Shown one piece after another: positions 29,091-38,937 of a stretch of 64,000 bases of DNA. The notes beneath the pieces are model-generated. The model was not told where the DNA came from. It worked only from the letters and a program-made list of their open reading frames with translations, and made no database searches. The translations under genes and the position numbers were made by a program. Numbering within the stretch: the stretch's first letter is position 1; each line of letters begins with the position of its first letter. Source of the stretch: Semisulcospira habei (taxonomy: Eukaryota > Mollusca > Gastropoda > Semisulcospiridae). Location of the stretch: contig BTPG01000005.1 in the NCBI GenBank assembly GCA_036245525.1, positions 214,616,964-214,680,963 of the forward strand, given 5' to 3'.

Positions 29091-29910
29091 AGAGTAGATA
29101 TAGTAAAAATAATAATAATAATAATAAGTTCAATAAAAAATCACTTACCTTTGAGCCAAGGTGGGGCTGTTTCGACTTAATTAGTCTCATCAGAAAGGTC
29201 AGAAACCTTTGACAGCCCAGAAGAAGATGAAAATTTTTTAGTGGTCACCTATTTTGTACCAAAGACCACATTGTCCAAGCCAAACGTGAATTGCTCTCGG
29301 ATGTGGTTTGTGTGTGAATGTGTGCTGAGCTGTCGGTACATTCTATTCCAGGAAAAACAGACGCACGGGGCACCCCCGGACTGAGCACAAAATCTCATAC
29401 CACGTGCATGTGATCTCCTGTGACACATCACGCTAAATATATGATGTGATGTGTAAATTTGATGGTATGCTTAAAAGCCGAGAGCAATGTGAGTCACTTA
29501 AATTTCGGTCTTCGTAAGCAACTTAACATTGTAGTGACTACAAGCCGAGCGCAGTCGGACTCTACAGTACATGCAATGAACGTGTGACTAAACAGACCAC
29601 CAGCCTGCCGGACATTAAGTGAAGTCAACAAGATGGCAAAATGAAAGCCGAAATAGCAACCAACACTCTAATAGGGTGAACAAGATCATCAACTTTCAAT
29701 GCAATGAAACAAAAATCCACATAAAAGTGGTCAGGCTTGGTCCGCTGACAAGAGTAGTGCCTGGCAAATAAAGCAAAAACTCACTCGAAATACACAAACG
29801 AAAATAAATGACAAAATCAAGACCAAACGTCAACTATTTTGTATATACAGCCGGCCGAAAAAACAAGCCATTTCATCGGATAGTGTGCGATGTGATACAC
29901 TTATTACAAA
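29091..29910. other. Polinton right interior, no gene recognised
   Basis: Only short open frames are present. There is an ATA/AAT run near 29105-29130. Cys protease motifs expected for the adenain-like gene were sought in all frames and not found. It may hold decayed genes. Confidence 0.5.
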
Positions 29911-30438
29911 CTACTTTGATGTATCCATTGGTGTCACTTGTGGCTGCAGCTTTGTTCTCATTTCATTCATATATGCAACAACATTTTGAATTGCGGGGCT
30001 CTCTTCAATTTGTGTTATTTCTTCTTGGTGACCTTTTTTTTTTTTTTCAATCAGCTCTATAGAACTCTTTTGATGACGGATCTTTTGATCCAATCTACTG
30101 ATATGAACTTCAATTTTATTTATTTTGTTTTCAAGTTTGCTATGAAATACAAGCTCTTTTGCAAATGCTTCCTCATTTGCTTCATCTTGGTACTTTATCA
30201 AAAAAGCTTTAGATGCTGCCATCTCATTTTCAATATCAGTTAACTCTCTTTTAAACTCCTGTTCTTTAGATTCTAGGAGTTTCAATTCATTATAGAGCTG
30301 CCTACTTTTTTTAGTACAATCATCAAGCTGCTTACGAAGAGTCCTGGTTCGCGAAATCGCATTTACTCCAAATGGTTGTGTCATTGTTTGGTAACGCATT
30401 GCTGTGCGCTGGGTTATATTCAGAAACGTTTTCAGCAC
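29911..30438 (-). CDS. Polinton coiled-coil protein
   Basis: A product of 175 residues at most; ATGs at codons 1, 14 and 19 are all possible starts. Residues from about 30 to 150 form a continuous coiled coil with heptad-like spacing (RTRTLRKQLDDCTKKSRQL, KLENKINKIEVHISRLDQKI). The end is a short acidic tail. It is the last gene before the right terminal repeat, and its start lies about 30 bp from the repeat's inner edge. The role is unknown; a scaffold or fibre-like function is conceivable. Confidence 0.6.
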   Translation of the reverse strand: MLKTFLNITQRTAMRYQTMTQPFGVNAISRTRTLRKQLDDCTKKSRQLYNELKLLESKEQEFKRELTDIENEMAASKAFLIKYQDEANEEAFAKELVFHSKLENKINKIEVHISRLDQKIRHQKSSIELIEKKKKGHQEEITQIEESPAIQNVVAYMNEMRTKLQPQVTPMDTSK

Positions 30439-30469
30439 AGATTGGTCAAATTCTTAGCCAATAAAATTA

Positions 30470-30615
30470 GGCTGATGCAATGTCCGCAATGCTTGTTTGG
30501 GCCCGGTTGTTGTAACCAGTCACAACTCTTTCATTGGTGTATGTTGACCAATGTACATAAAACAGGGCAGGAACGCGGAAGTTGTGGCTATTGACTGTGA
30601 ACAGTTGCCGCAAGC
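30470..30615 (-). repeat. Polinton right terminal inverted repeat, inner part
   Basis: Its reverse complement matches the left repeat from about 14165 inward to 14300, including TAGCCACAACTTCCGCGTTC and CAACCGGGCCCAAACAAGC. It ends in the duplicated GTTGCCGCAAGC (30604-30615), where the LINE begins. Confidence 0.85.
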
Positions 30616-31284
30616 AGTGGGCAGATGTTCACATCTGCACGGGACATAGACGACCCCGCCCTCCACGAGTCGCCTGCTGCCTTGCAGGCCTGGCCGCTTG
30701 GCTGCGGAAAGGCTAAGGGAGGAAACCCCTGACATCAAAGCCCCCGTGTCTCCGGGGAAGGCTTTTGAGCCAGAGACTAGGACAAGGACAGTCTGATATA
30801 AAACCTACGACCCGAGGACCTCGATGCCATCGTCCCAGCTTGCTAGGCCATGGCAGATGAACCAAGGGTTTAAAGGGTGGGGCCAGTACTGCGCACACTG
30901 CACTCCACCAAAAAGCTCCACCGCGCAGGCTTTAGGAAACGTCCACGGACCATGACACTGACCATTCCAAGTCCTGTAGCGATGGGCGAGGGGCGAAACG
31001 GCAGGTGAAAGATGTCACTGGAAGCCGCAGTCTCAAACCTGCATGCAGGCGGTTCAGGATATTGGTCGCCTGATGTTGACCTGGGGATGACAACATCACT
31101 CGGCACACCCTGAACGACCAAGCAGCCTTCTCTAGGGACAGCACTGCTTGCTCCACACGGAGAGGGGCCTAGAAAAGGTGGCCTAACCAAAGCTCGTCCC
31201 CTCGCAACCCCAGTTGGCTAGCCGCGGTCAACGGGCATCTTCTCATGCGGTCAAAAAACAAGAAAGAATAACGGATCCACTCTG

Positions 31285-34200
31285 ATGACGACCACGACCG
31301 GACTCAACGTAGCATGCTGGAACATCCGAACCATGCTCGACAAAGCAGACAGCGGACGCCCCGAACGTCGCTCCGCCCTCATTGCCCATGAATTGCGGAG
31401 GTTAAACATTGACATCGCCGCGCTCAGCGAAGTACGCCTTCCGGACGAAGGCAGCCTCCAAGAACTTGGCGCTGGGTACACCCTCTACTGGTCAGGCAGG
31501 TCTGCATCAGAAAGACGGCTCTCAGGCGTGGGTTTCATGGTCAAGACCTCCATTGCGACTAAGCTGGAAAACCTACCAACGGGTCATTCAGACCGCATCA
31601 TGTCCATGCGCCTCCCACTGAGACACCAGCAACACGTCACCCTTCTCAGTGTGTACTCCCCAACCCTCTTGGCAGAGCCTGCTGAAAAGGACAAGTTTTA
31701 CACTGACCTGCGCAGCCTCATACAGAGCACCCCTGCAGACGACAAAGTCATCATCCTTGGCGACTTCAACGCCAGAGTGGGCCAGGACTCTGAAGCCTGG
31801 AAAGGAGTCCTCGGCAAGCATGGCGTGGGGAACTGCAATGACAATGGCCGCCTACTGTTGGAGTTCTGTGCAGAGCAGCAACTGGTCATCACCAACACTA
31901 CTTTTCAGCAAAAGGACAGTCGAAAGACCACCTGGATGCATCCTCGCTCCAAGCACTGGCACCTTATCGACTATGTCCTAGTGCGTCAGAGGGACCGCAG
32001 TGACGTCCTCCTCACCAGAGTGATGCCCAGCGCAGAGTGCCACACTGACCACCGCCTTGTCCGCTGCAAACTCAGGCTCCACTTCAAGCCAAAACCCAAG
32101 AAATGGGGGCCCCCCAAGAAAAAGCTTGATGTTGCGAGCCTTCAGCGTGACGACGTGAAAGCTGCCTTTCAGACAGATTTACAGCGCAGGCTCAAAGACA
32201 CAGCGGACCCAGCAGACTCCTCCCCTGAAACACTTTGGGAAGAACTGAAAACTGCTATTGCAAAATCCTCTGCAGAAGTCTTGGGTTTCGCTAGAAAGAA
32301 GAATAAAGACTGGTTTGACGAAAACGATGTAGAGATCCAGGAACACCTAGCAAAAAAAAGAGCCGCCCATCAGGCCCACCTAGCCCAGCCTTCCTGCCCT
32401 GTGAAGAAGTCTGCCTTCCGCCTCGTCTGCAGCAGTCTCCAGCGCAAGCTCAGAGATCTCCAGAATGAGTGGTGGACCAGACTTGCACAGAGGACCCAGC
32501 TTTGCGCAGACAATGGTGACTACAGGGGCTTCTACGAAGCATTGAAAGCAGTGTATGGCCCCAGGCACCTGGTACAAAGTCCCCTGCGAAGCGCGAATGG
32601 CCAGGCACTCCTCACAGATAATACCTCCATCTTGAACCGCTGGTCGGAATACTTTCAGAGCCTCTTCAGCGCTGAGCGCACTGTTCAAGAAGCAGTCGTC
32701 CTACAAATCCCACAGCTCCCAGTAAAAGTTGAATTGGACGAACCGCCCACCGCTGAAGAGACCCTCACAGCCATCCACCAGCTCAAGAGTGGCAAAGCAG
32801 CAGGCATTGATGGAATACCGCCAGAGATCTGGAAACATGGAGGCACAGCACTGCACAACAAGCTCCATGACCTCTTTCTCTGCTGCTGGGAGGAAGGAAC
32901 ACTACCAAAGGATCTCCGTGATGCAGTCGTTATCACCCTGTACAAGAACAAAGGTGAGAAGTCTGACTGTTCCAACTATCGGGGAATTACACTGCTGTCC
33001 ATTGCTGGGAAAATCCTTGCAAGGCTGCTCCTGAATCGGCTGGTACCTGCCATCGCTGAAGACCAACTCCCAGAGGGCCAGTGTGGCTTCAGAGCAAACA
33101 GGAGCACCACCGATATGGTCTTTGTGCTGAGACAGCTACAGGAGAAGTGCCGCGAGCAGAACAAAGGGCTGTACGTAACGTTTGTCGACCTAACAAAAGC
33201 GTTCGACACTGTGAGCAGGCAAGGCATGTGGCAGATCCTGGAGCGACTTGGCTGTCCCCCAAAGTTCCTCAACATGATTGTCCAGCTACACGAGGACCAG
33301 CAAGGTCAGGTCAGACTCAACAATGACCTCTCAGAACCATTCCCCATTCTCAACGGCGTAAAGCAGGGCTGCGTGCTGGCACCGACCCTCTTCACCATCT
33401 TTTTTAGCATGATGTTGAAGCAGGCCACAGTGGACCTCGATGATGACGATGCAGTGTACATCAGGTATCGTCTCGATGGCAGCCTGTTCAACCTCAGACG
33501 ACTGCAGGCCCACACGAAAACCCTAGACCAACTGATCCGTGAGCTGCTTTTTGCTGATGATGCTGCCCTCGTTGCACACACAGAGAGAGCCCTGCAGCGC
33601 ATCACGTCCTGCTTCGCAGACGCTGCCCAGCTCTTTGGACTCGAGGTCAGTCTGAAAAAGACAGAGGTCCTCCATCAGCCGGCACCCAAGACAGTGTATC
33701 GCCCTCCTCACATCACCATCGGCGAGTCTGAACTAAAGTCAGTGCACCAGTTTACTTACCTTGGCTGCATTATCACGTCGGACGCCAAGCTGGACAAGGA
33801 GCTTGACAGCAGGCTGGCAAAAGCGAACAGCGCTTTCGGGCGACTTTTCAAGCGGGTGTGGCACAATCAACAGCTGAAAACAGGCACCAAGATCAGCGTG
33901 TACAGAGCTGTGGTCCTCACCACCCTGCTGTATGGTTCCGAGTCCTGGGCCCTCTACCGCAGCCAACTACGACTCCTCGANNNNNNNNNNNNNNNNNNNN
34001 ACGCTTCCACCAGCGCTGCCTGCGTACCATCCTGGGCATTCACTGGAGTGACTATGTCACCAATGTCGAGGTCCTTGAACAGGCTGAAACCGTGAGCATC
34101 GAGGCTTTGCTGCTGCGGACACAGCTCCGCTGGGCGGGGCATGTCTCCAGGATGGAGGATCATCGCCTACCAAAGATCACCCTGTTCGGCGAGCTTGCTA

Positions 34201-34532
34201 CTGGACACCGTGACAGAGGGGCACCAAAGAAGAGATACAAAGACTGTCTCAAGAAGTCACTTAGTGCCTGCCAAATCGACCACCACCAGTGGTCTTCGCT
34301 TGCTGTGGACCGTGACACCTGGCGCTCCACTATTTACAAGGCAGCTGTCTCCTTTGAGGACTCTCGCAGAGCTAGCCTTAAGGACAAGCGGCTCAGGAGA
34401 AAGAACAGAGATGCCGCAACTCAGAACTCTGGCCATACCTTCCCCTGCAGCCACTGCGGTCGAACCTGCCTGTCCCGGATTGGCCTCCGCAGCCACGAAC
34501 AAGCCTGCAGACGTCGTGGGCAACTCCTATAA
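31285..34532 (+). CDS. LINE endonuclease-reverse transcriptase ORF
   Basis: This is the polyprotein that nicks target DNA and copies the element RNA into it. The AP-type endonuclease is at the N-terminus: NVACWNIRTM, LSEVRLPDEG, ILGDFNARVG, HLIDYVLV and CHTDHRLV. The reverse transcriptase follows: YRGITLLSIAGKI, PEGQCGFRANRSTTD, the YVTFVDLTKAFD motif A, GVKQGCVLAPTLF and the catalytic ELLFADDAALV near residue 755. The C-terminus has a finger, CSHCGRTCLSRIGL. A run of 20 N at 33981-34000 is the only frame break. In the sister copy the bases on both sides of the N run are contiguous, so the ORF would be about 1,075 codons and intact. Confidence 0.9.
33981..34000. other. Assembly gap (20 N), probably zero-length
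   Basis: The flanks CTACGACTCCTCGA and ACGCTTCCACCAGC are adjacent in the sister LINE copy at 42732-42756 (one base differs). The gap therefore appears to contain no missing sequence. Confidence 0.85.
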
Positions 34533-34576
34533 AATCTTCGTTCGCGAAGTCCAGCCAAGAGAGGGTTGCCGCAAGC

Positions 34577-34759
34577 CACGCTAGCGGGTCAATGCAGGGC
34601 AGAACTCGTGAGGGCTCCGAATTTTATGCATAAAATTAACGTGAAGTGGGTCGAAAGTTTTTTCATCGTCGTACTGACCTGCCCTGTCTCGTCATGATGA
34701 CTGCGCATTTATCCTCCGACACGCAGTTTGTTTTTGCGTATTCACTATTTCTCAGAAAC

Positions 34760-34796
<37 letters not shown>

Positions 34797-35102
34797 ACAC
34801 ACACACACACACACTATTTGGGCATAGAGGACTATTGTTTACCATGGTGGTATAAACAGGAAGTATTCTCAGGAAGGCCAACTCTGACAGCATTGAGTGG
34901 TGGGGTGTGGGGGTGGGTGGCGTGTATTTCTCGGGAAGATATTTTAACTAGCCTTTTGTTTCCAAGGGGTTGGGGGACCTGACTGGGCAGATAAATCTGT
35001 TAAATGTATTTGGTCAAGTGCGTTTGTTTATTTACGGAAAGGATTAAATAAATCAATTGTTTCTGAAATGGGTGGGGTTGTATTCTCCTATATTGTATCT
35101 CT
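34577..35102 (-). repeat. Polinton right terminal inverted repeat, outer part
   Basis: It is the reverse complement of 13647 to about 14160. The microsatellite within it (about 34764-34815, AG then AC) is longer than in the left copy. It ends at GTATCTCT, followed by the GCTCT duplication. Confidence 0.9.
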
Positions 35103-36279
35103 GCTCTGGCTTTACTGATTCGTGCTCTGACATCTGCATCAGTGCCGCCTTTTTTGTCTATGATGCTCCCGAGATAGGTGAAGGACTCCACCTCCTCCAA
35201 CGGGGTGCCAGCAAGCAAGACTGGTTCTTCCCTGGTTGCGTTCAGCCTCATTGTCTTTGTTTTCTGTTTGTGAATGGTGAGGCCCACTTGGAACGAGATG
35301 TCAGCAAGCCTCGTGGTCTTGTCCTGCATTTGTTGATGAGTGTGGGACAGTAATGCCAAGTCGTCTGCAAAATCGAGGTCGTCAAGCTGTGTCCACAGTG
35401 TCCACTGTATTCCACTTCGTCTGTGCTCTGTGGTCATCTTCATGACCCAGTCTATGGCCAGTAGGAAGAGGAACGGAGACAGCTGACACCCCTGCCTGAC
35501 ACCAGTTCTGACCTGGAGCTCTCTGGTGAACTGCCCTTCGTGGATCACGCGACATGTCATGCCATCATAGCTGCTCTTGATCAGGCGGACGAGCTTTGTG
35601 GGTACACCGTAGTGTCGTAGGAGTTTCCACAGAGTCTCTCGGTCCACGCTGTCAAATGCTTTCTCATAATCCACAAAGTTGACGTACAGCGGGGAGCTCC
35701 ACTCCAGAGACTGTTCCACGATGATGCGGAGAGTGGCGATCTGGTCTGTACATGATCGGTTCTTCCTGAATCCTGCTTGCTGGTCTCTCAGCTGGGGGTC
35801 AACGGAGCTCTTCATTCTCTCTAGGATGATCCTGTTGAAGACCTTTTCTGGTACTGACAGCAAGGTGATTCCTCTGTAGTTGGAACACTTGCTGAGGTCG
35901 CCTTCTTGGGAAGCTTGATTAGGTACCCCTCCTTCCAGTCAGCTGGCATCACCTCCTCTTCCCAGATCTTTCCAAACAGTGGGTACAGCATCTCAACTGT
36001 TGTCTCTAGGTCTGCTTTCAGAGACTCCGCTGGGATGCCATCTGGCCCTGCTGCTTTGCCATTCTTCAAAAATGCCACTGCTTTTCTGATCTCTTCCCGG
36101 CTGGGTCTGTCACAGCTGATGGGTAGGTCGGTCTCTGCCGGCTGGATGTCGGGGGGGTCGGGTGGGCTAGGTCTGTTCAGTAACTCTTCAAAATACTCGG
36201 CCCATCTGTCGAGTTGGTCTGCTCTGTCTGCAATAGGCTTGCCTTCTTTGTCTTTTTCTGGTCTTTCTGTATGGCATAT
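35103..36279 (-). pseudogene. RTE-like LINE, 5' part (reverse transcriptase)
   Basis: This is the upstream part of the same 5'-truncated LINE as 13121-13646. It starts inside the ORF near 36279, where the truncation meets the target duplication. It encodes ADQLDRWAEYFEELLNRP, FLKNGKAAGPDGIPAESL, then DQQAGFRKNRSCTDQIATLR, YVNFVDYEKAFDSVDRE, the GVRQGCQLSPFLF block and LDFADDLALLS (catalytic). A one-base frame change occurs near 35897-35902, at the start of the CSNYRGITLLS region. The ORF ends against the Polinton within SKARAE and continues at 13646. The downstream shared family member at 56450 supplies the endonuclease that is missing here. Confidence 0.85.
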
Positions 36280-36292
36280 ATAGTCGTTGGGC

Positions 36293-36342
36293 AACATCTC
36301 CAAAATAAGAGAAATGTGACGGCTTGGGGCTAGAAGGGTTAA
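36293..36342. mobile_element. Foldback MITE family A, right part (split by LINE)
   Basis: It continues the element at 12958-13120 with AACATCTCCAAAATAAGAGA and ends GGGGCTAGAAGGGTTAA. The duplication ATAGTCGTTGGGC at 36280-36292 joins the two halves. Confidence 0.9.
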
Positions 36343-36401
36343 TGGTGGGTGTATGAGGTCGTTACTGGTGAGTTAGACTGTCTTTGGTTTGGTAATTATG
36401 G

Positions 36402-36720
36402 GTGTGCATGAGAGTGACGGGTGTGTTTATGATGGGTGTGCAGGATATTAATGGGTGTGTTTGTGATGGGTGTGCAGGGTATCAATGGGTATGTTTACGA
36501 TGTGTGTGCAGGGTATTAATGGGTGTGTTTATGATGGGTGTGCATGGTATCAATGGGTGTGTTTATGATGGGTGTGCAGAGTATCAATGGGTGTGTTTAT
36601 GATGGGTGTGCAGAGCATCAATGGGTGTGTTTATGATGGGTGTGCAGGGTATCAATGGGTGTGTTTAGGATGGGTGTGCAGGGTATCAATGGGTGTGTTT
36701 AGGATGGGTGCACAGGACAG
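36402..36720 (+). repeat. Minisatellite, about 35-bp unit, 9-10 copies
   Basis: Units of the type GGTGTGTTTATGATGGGTGT plus GCAGGGTATCAAT are repeated with scattered substitutions. The array lies about 200 bp from the splice donor of the host exon at 36924. Confidence 0.9.
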
Positions 36721-36923
36721 TGATGGGTGGGTATGTTTATGATGGGTGTACAGAACAGTGGAGGGTGTGTTATGGTGGATGTGTAGGGTATGGATATTTC
36801 TTCTGGCAGATGTGCTTGTTGGGGACAGGTCAGCCGTGGGTGAAGAATAGTTATGTTGTTGGCCATGGGTACACTGCTTTATGTCTTATCTGTATTGCTT
36901 TATGTTTTGTTTTATTAACTGAC

Positions 36924-37009
36924 CATCAACAAAGACGATGCGTTTCCCCCCGGCCTGCAGAACCTCCTTCACGTGACGCCAGCTGCCACCCTGCCGCCCG
37001 TGTCGCAGT
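36924..37009 (-). CDS. Unrecognised host gene, exon 3 of 5 seen
   Basis: An 86-bp exon between acceptor TTTGTTTCAG (before 37009) and donor GATG/GTCAGT (after 36924). The segment reads RQGGSWRHVKEVLQAGGKRI then VFVDG. It begins by completing an Arg codon left by the exon at 38007 and ends in phase 1, which fits the exon at 10971. The donor GTCAGT is less common than GTAAGT but acceptable. The protein is not recognised. Confidence 0.65.
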
Positions 37010-37158
37010 CTGAAACAAACAGCAAGCTGTCAGCTGTCGTGTGTCCTGTAAACTGTTTCCTTAACCACTTCCCCGCCTGCGGACGCAGATTACAAATCTG
37101 TATTATTATTCAGCACCAGAGTCCCAGCTGCTAAAGGATCGGCGATACAATAATAGCA

Positions 37159-37224
37159 GCAAGAGACATAGATCCTCATGAGCCCCCGCACCTGCGGGGG
37201 CTCATGAGGATCTATGTCTCTTGC
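37159..37224. mobile_element. Foldback MITE family B, copy 1
   Basis: A near-perfect palindrome: GCAAGAGACATAGATCCTCA and its complement around AGCCCCCGCACCTGCGGGGGCT. It is flanked by diverged TTAACC-type edges. Confidence 0.85.
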
Positions 37225-37330
37225 AAATGGATCCCGTTAACTTGCCGAATGGGTTCAGTGATTGCCAATAGATCAAGCCGGGGAGATCTTTTTCAAGTCT
37301 AGCAGGGAAAAACTGTCTCAGCCTGACAAC

Positions 37331-37405
37331 CCATCCGCAAGAGCCGAGGTACAGATTGTCCTGAGCCCCTGCAGCTGCGGTGACTCATGAGGATCTATGC
37401 TACTC
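37331..37405. mobile_element. Foldback MITE family B, degraded copy
   Basis: GAGCCCCTGCAGCTGCGGTGACTCATGAGGATCTATGC retains the right arm. The left arm is diverged. Confidence 0.6.
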
Positions 37406-37624
37406 TTGCTGGTTCGGTGTCCAGGCTGTTCCTTCTATTAGCGATTATCAGCGTCGCAACTCGCTGGTGGTACTAAATTGTCTCCCCTGATGCGCAAAGA
37501 GCACGTGACCTGAGTGATTGTCTCCCTTGATGCACAACAACCTAGGCGATTGAAAGTTTTACCTTGAGCTTACGGGCCTGATTCTTAGTCCGTTCAGTGC
37601 CGAAAAAAATGACCACCACCCAGC

Positions 37625-37690
37625 TGCAAGAGGTATAGATCCTCATGAGCCCCCGCTGTTGCGGGGGCTCATGATGATCTATGCCTCTTG
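37625..37690. mobile_element. Foldback MITE family B, copy 3
   Basis: CAAGAGGTATAGATCCTCAT and complementary CATGATGATCTATGCCTCTTG arms surround GCCCCCGCTGTTGCGGGGGC. Outer segments (37560-37810) contain the family edge TTCAGTGCCGAAAAAAATG and GAACGCGTTAA. Confidence 0.85.
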
Positions 37691-38006
37691 ATGACACCAC
37701 TTTGAATCCATGATCGTGGGGGTGGGGGGGAGGTGTTTTGGTTTTTTTTAAATTTAGTAACGAGGATTGCCGAGACAGACAGTCTGCACCAACTAGCACT
37801 GAACGCGTTAAAGGGACTTTTACAGTTGTATTTACTGGACGAAGATAGATCTATGATCAGAAGGTTTCTGTGGATGCGTGCGTTTGTGCGTGCGTGTTAC
37901 CTGGCATTTTTGATTATTTTTTTTCTAGACTACCTCAAGAGTGATTTCAAGTTTTCTATGCTAAAAAATGACGATGACGTGAGTGGCGATGGTGATGCTG
38001 ACTGAC

Positions 38007-38137
38007 CGTGGGGGGCCAAAGAGCGGGAATCTAGTATCTTGCGGCCCCAGTCTGACGGCGGCTCTGTAGGCTTTGTGGAAGTCGTCGTAGCCGTTGTCGT
38101 CGGCGAACCGCATGTGCACGGGGACCCGCTCATCCAG
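38007..38137 (-). CDS. Unrecognised host gene, exon 2 of 5 seen
   Basis: A 131-bp exon between acceptor GGTTTGTTCAG (before 38137) and donor CCACG/GTCAGT (after 38007). It encodes LDERVPVHMRFADDNGYDD followed by FHKAYRAAVRLGPQDTRFP. It joins in phase 0 to the exon at 38652 and in phase 2 to the exon at 36924. Codons are GC-rich at third positions, unlike the surrounding repeats. No known domain was recognised. Confidence 0.7.
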
Positions 38138-38154
38138 CTGAACAAACCACAATG

Positions 38155-38251
38155 GCCCAGTACGCAAAAGGCCCATTACGCAAAAGGCCCATTACGCAAA
38201 AGTGCGCGGGCCCACTGGGGCCGACTTCGGCCGGATTGCCTTTTGCGTACT
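38155..38251. mobile_element. Foldback MITE family C, variant
   Basis: AGTACGCAAAAGGCCCATTACG repeats and GGGGCCGACTTCGGCC lead to TTGCCTTTTGCGTACTGGGG. Three tandem ACGCAAAAG units are present in the left arm. Confidence 0.7.
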
Positions 38252-38472
38252 GGGGTGCTGCTGGACTGCAATAATAGCTTCATGACGCACTCACACTTTT
38301 GCGCTGTGACGTCAACAAAAAAAAAAAAAATTACGTACACATTTTCGTGAAGAGCAGGATTTTCACTGTATTACAACTGAATGGGGAGAAAAAAATCTTA
38401 CTTTTCCCAAAGGCGAACTTGCTGTTTGTTGCCTTCGTAAGGCTAAGAGATCACCGCAATATCGCTAAAGGC

Positions 38473-38548
38473 CATCGGGCCGACGTAGGTCGCAGTTGGC
38501 CCGCGCACGACCGTGCGCGGGCCAACAGCGGCCGACGTCGGCCCGATG
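38473..38548. mobile_element. Foldback MITE family C, copy 1
   Basis: A 76-bp palindrome: CATCGGGCCGACGTAGGTCG and its complement around GCCCGCGCACGACCGTGCGCGGGC. Confidence 0.85.
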
Positions 38549-38651
38549 ATCTCTTCCGTATTCGTTGCAGCGTCAAGATGAAGCCTGGATGGGATTGACA
38601 CAATGCACAACAAGCTAGGTCGGACCCACGTCTCTCTGTTCACTCACTCAC

Positions 38652-38874
38652 CGCCGCACTTCTAGTCTCGAATCGCGGGTCCGAGTCCACCACGCCGTGC
38701 CGCATGTACACGTACTGTTGCTGTCCGCGGAGCGGAGGTCGTAGTGGTCGTCGCTTGGCGAAGGCGGGGGACGGGTTGCCGATGGCGAGGATAGCGGCGG
38801 GGAGGCCGGGGCGCCGGCCTCGTGCCTTGCTCGCCTCGTCCCGCATCCACTCTGACATCATGCCGTACGTTGTG
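38652..38874 (-). CDS. Unrecognised host gene, exon 1 of 5 seen
   Basis: A 223-bp exon with donor GCGGCG/GTGAGT after 38652 and a likely acceptor TCTGTGACAG before 38874. It encodes TTYGMMSEWMRDEASKARG, then a Pro/Arg-rich stretch and YVYMRHGVVDSDPRFETRSA. The frame stays open upstream to 38918, so the 5' boundary is less certain than the others. It begins in phase 2, so at least one more upstream exon must exist. None was located. A 496-bp foldback starts 64 bp upstream of the acceptor. Confidence 0.6.
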
Positions 38875-38937
38875 CTGTCACAGAAAACCGTCATTCCGCA
38901 TGGTGAGGAGGGTGACACGGCTCAAAACTCTGTCAGG

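Larger units (their letters stand above)
30616..34564 (+). mobile_element. Full-length LINE inserted in Polinton right TIR
   Basis: The element is 3,949 bp as assembled (3,929 without the N run). It is flanked by the 12-bp duplication GTTGCCGCAAGC (30604-30615 and 34565-34576). It has a 5' leader of about 670 bp and a single endonuclease plus reverse transcriptase ORF. The 3' end contains ATCTTCGTTCGCGAAGTC and an AGAG-type tail. A 5'-truncated sister copy is at 41080-43315. I place it loosely among RTE/Nimb-like non-LTR elements; the clade is uncertain. Confidence 0.9.
13647..35102. mobile_element. Maverick/Polinton (adintovirus-like endogenous virus)
   Basis: This self-synthesising DNA transposon or endogenous virus spans 21.5 kb including later insertions. 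Its ends are AGAGATACAATATAGG and the exact complement, flanked by the 5-bp duplication GCTCT (13642-13646 and 35103-35107). The terminal inverted repeats run for about 0.67 kb. It carries the diagnostic gene set: packaging ATPase, protein-primed PolB, retroviral-type integrase, double-jelly-roll capsid and probable penton, plus several small unknown genes. Coding strands alternate and genes overlap or abut, as in a compact viral genome. No adenain-type protease was recognised. Two later insertions and several lesions show it is no longer functional. Confidence 0.95.

Noticed and set aside
29249..29431. A Cys/His-containing frame as a relic of the adenain-like protease
   Set aside because: Spacing and order of His, Gln and Cys do not match the family and no flanking similarity is visible.
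35000..35110. Continuous reading of the LINE frame into the Polinton end as a fusion protein
   Set aside because: The extra residues are simply translation of the Polinton terminal repeat; the true LINE frame continues at 13646.
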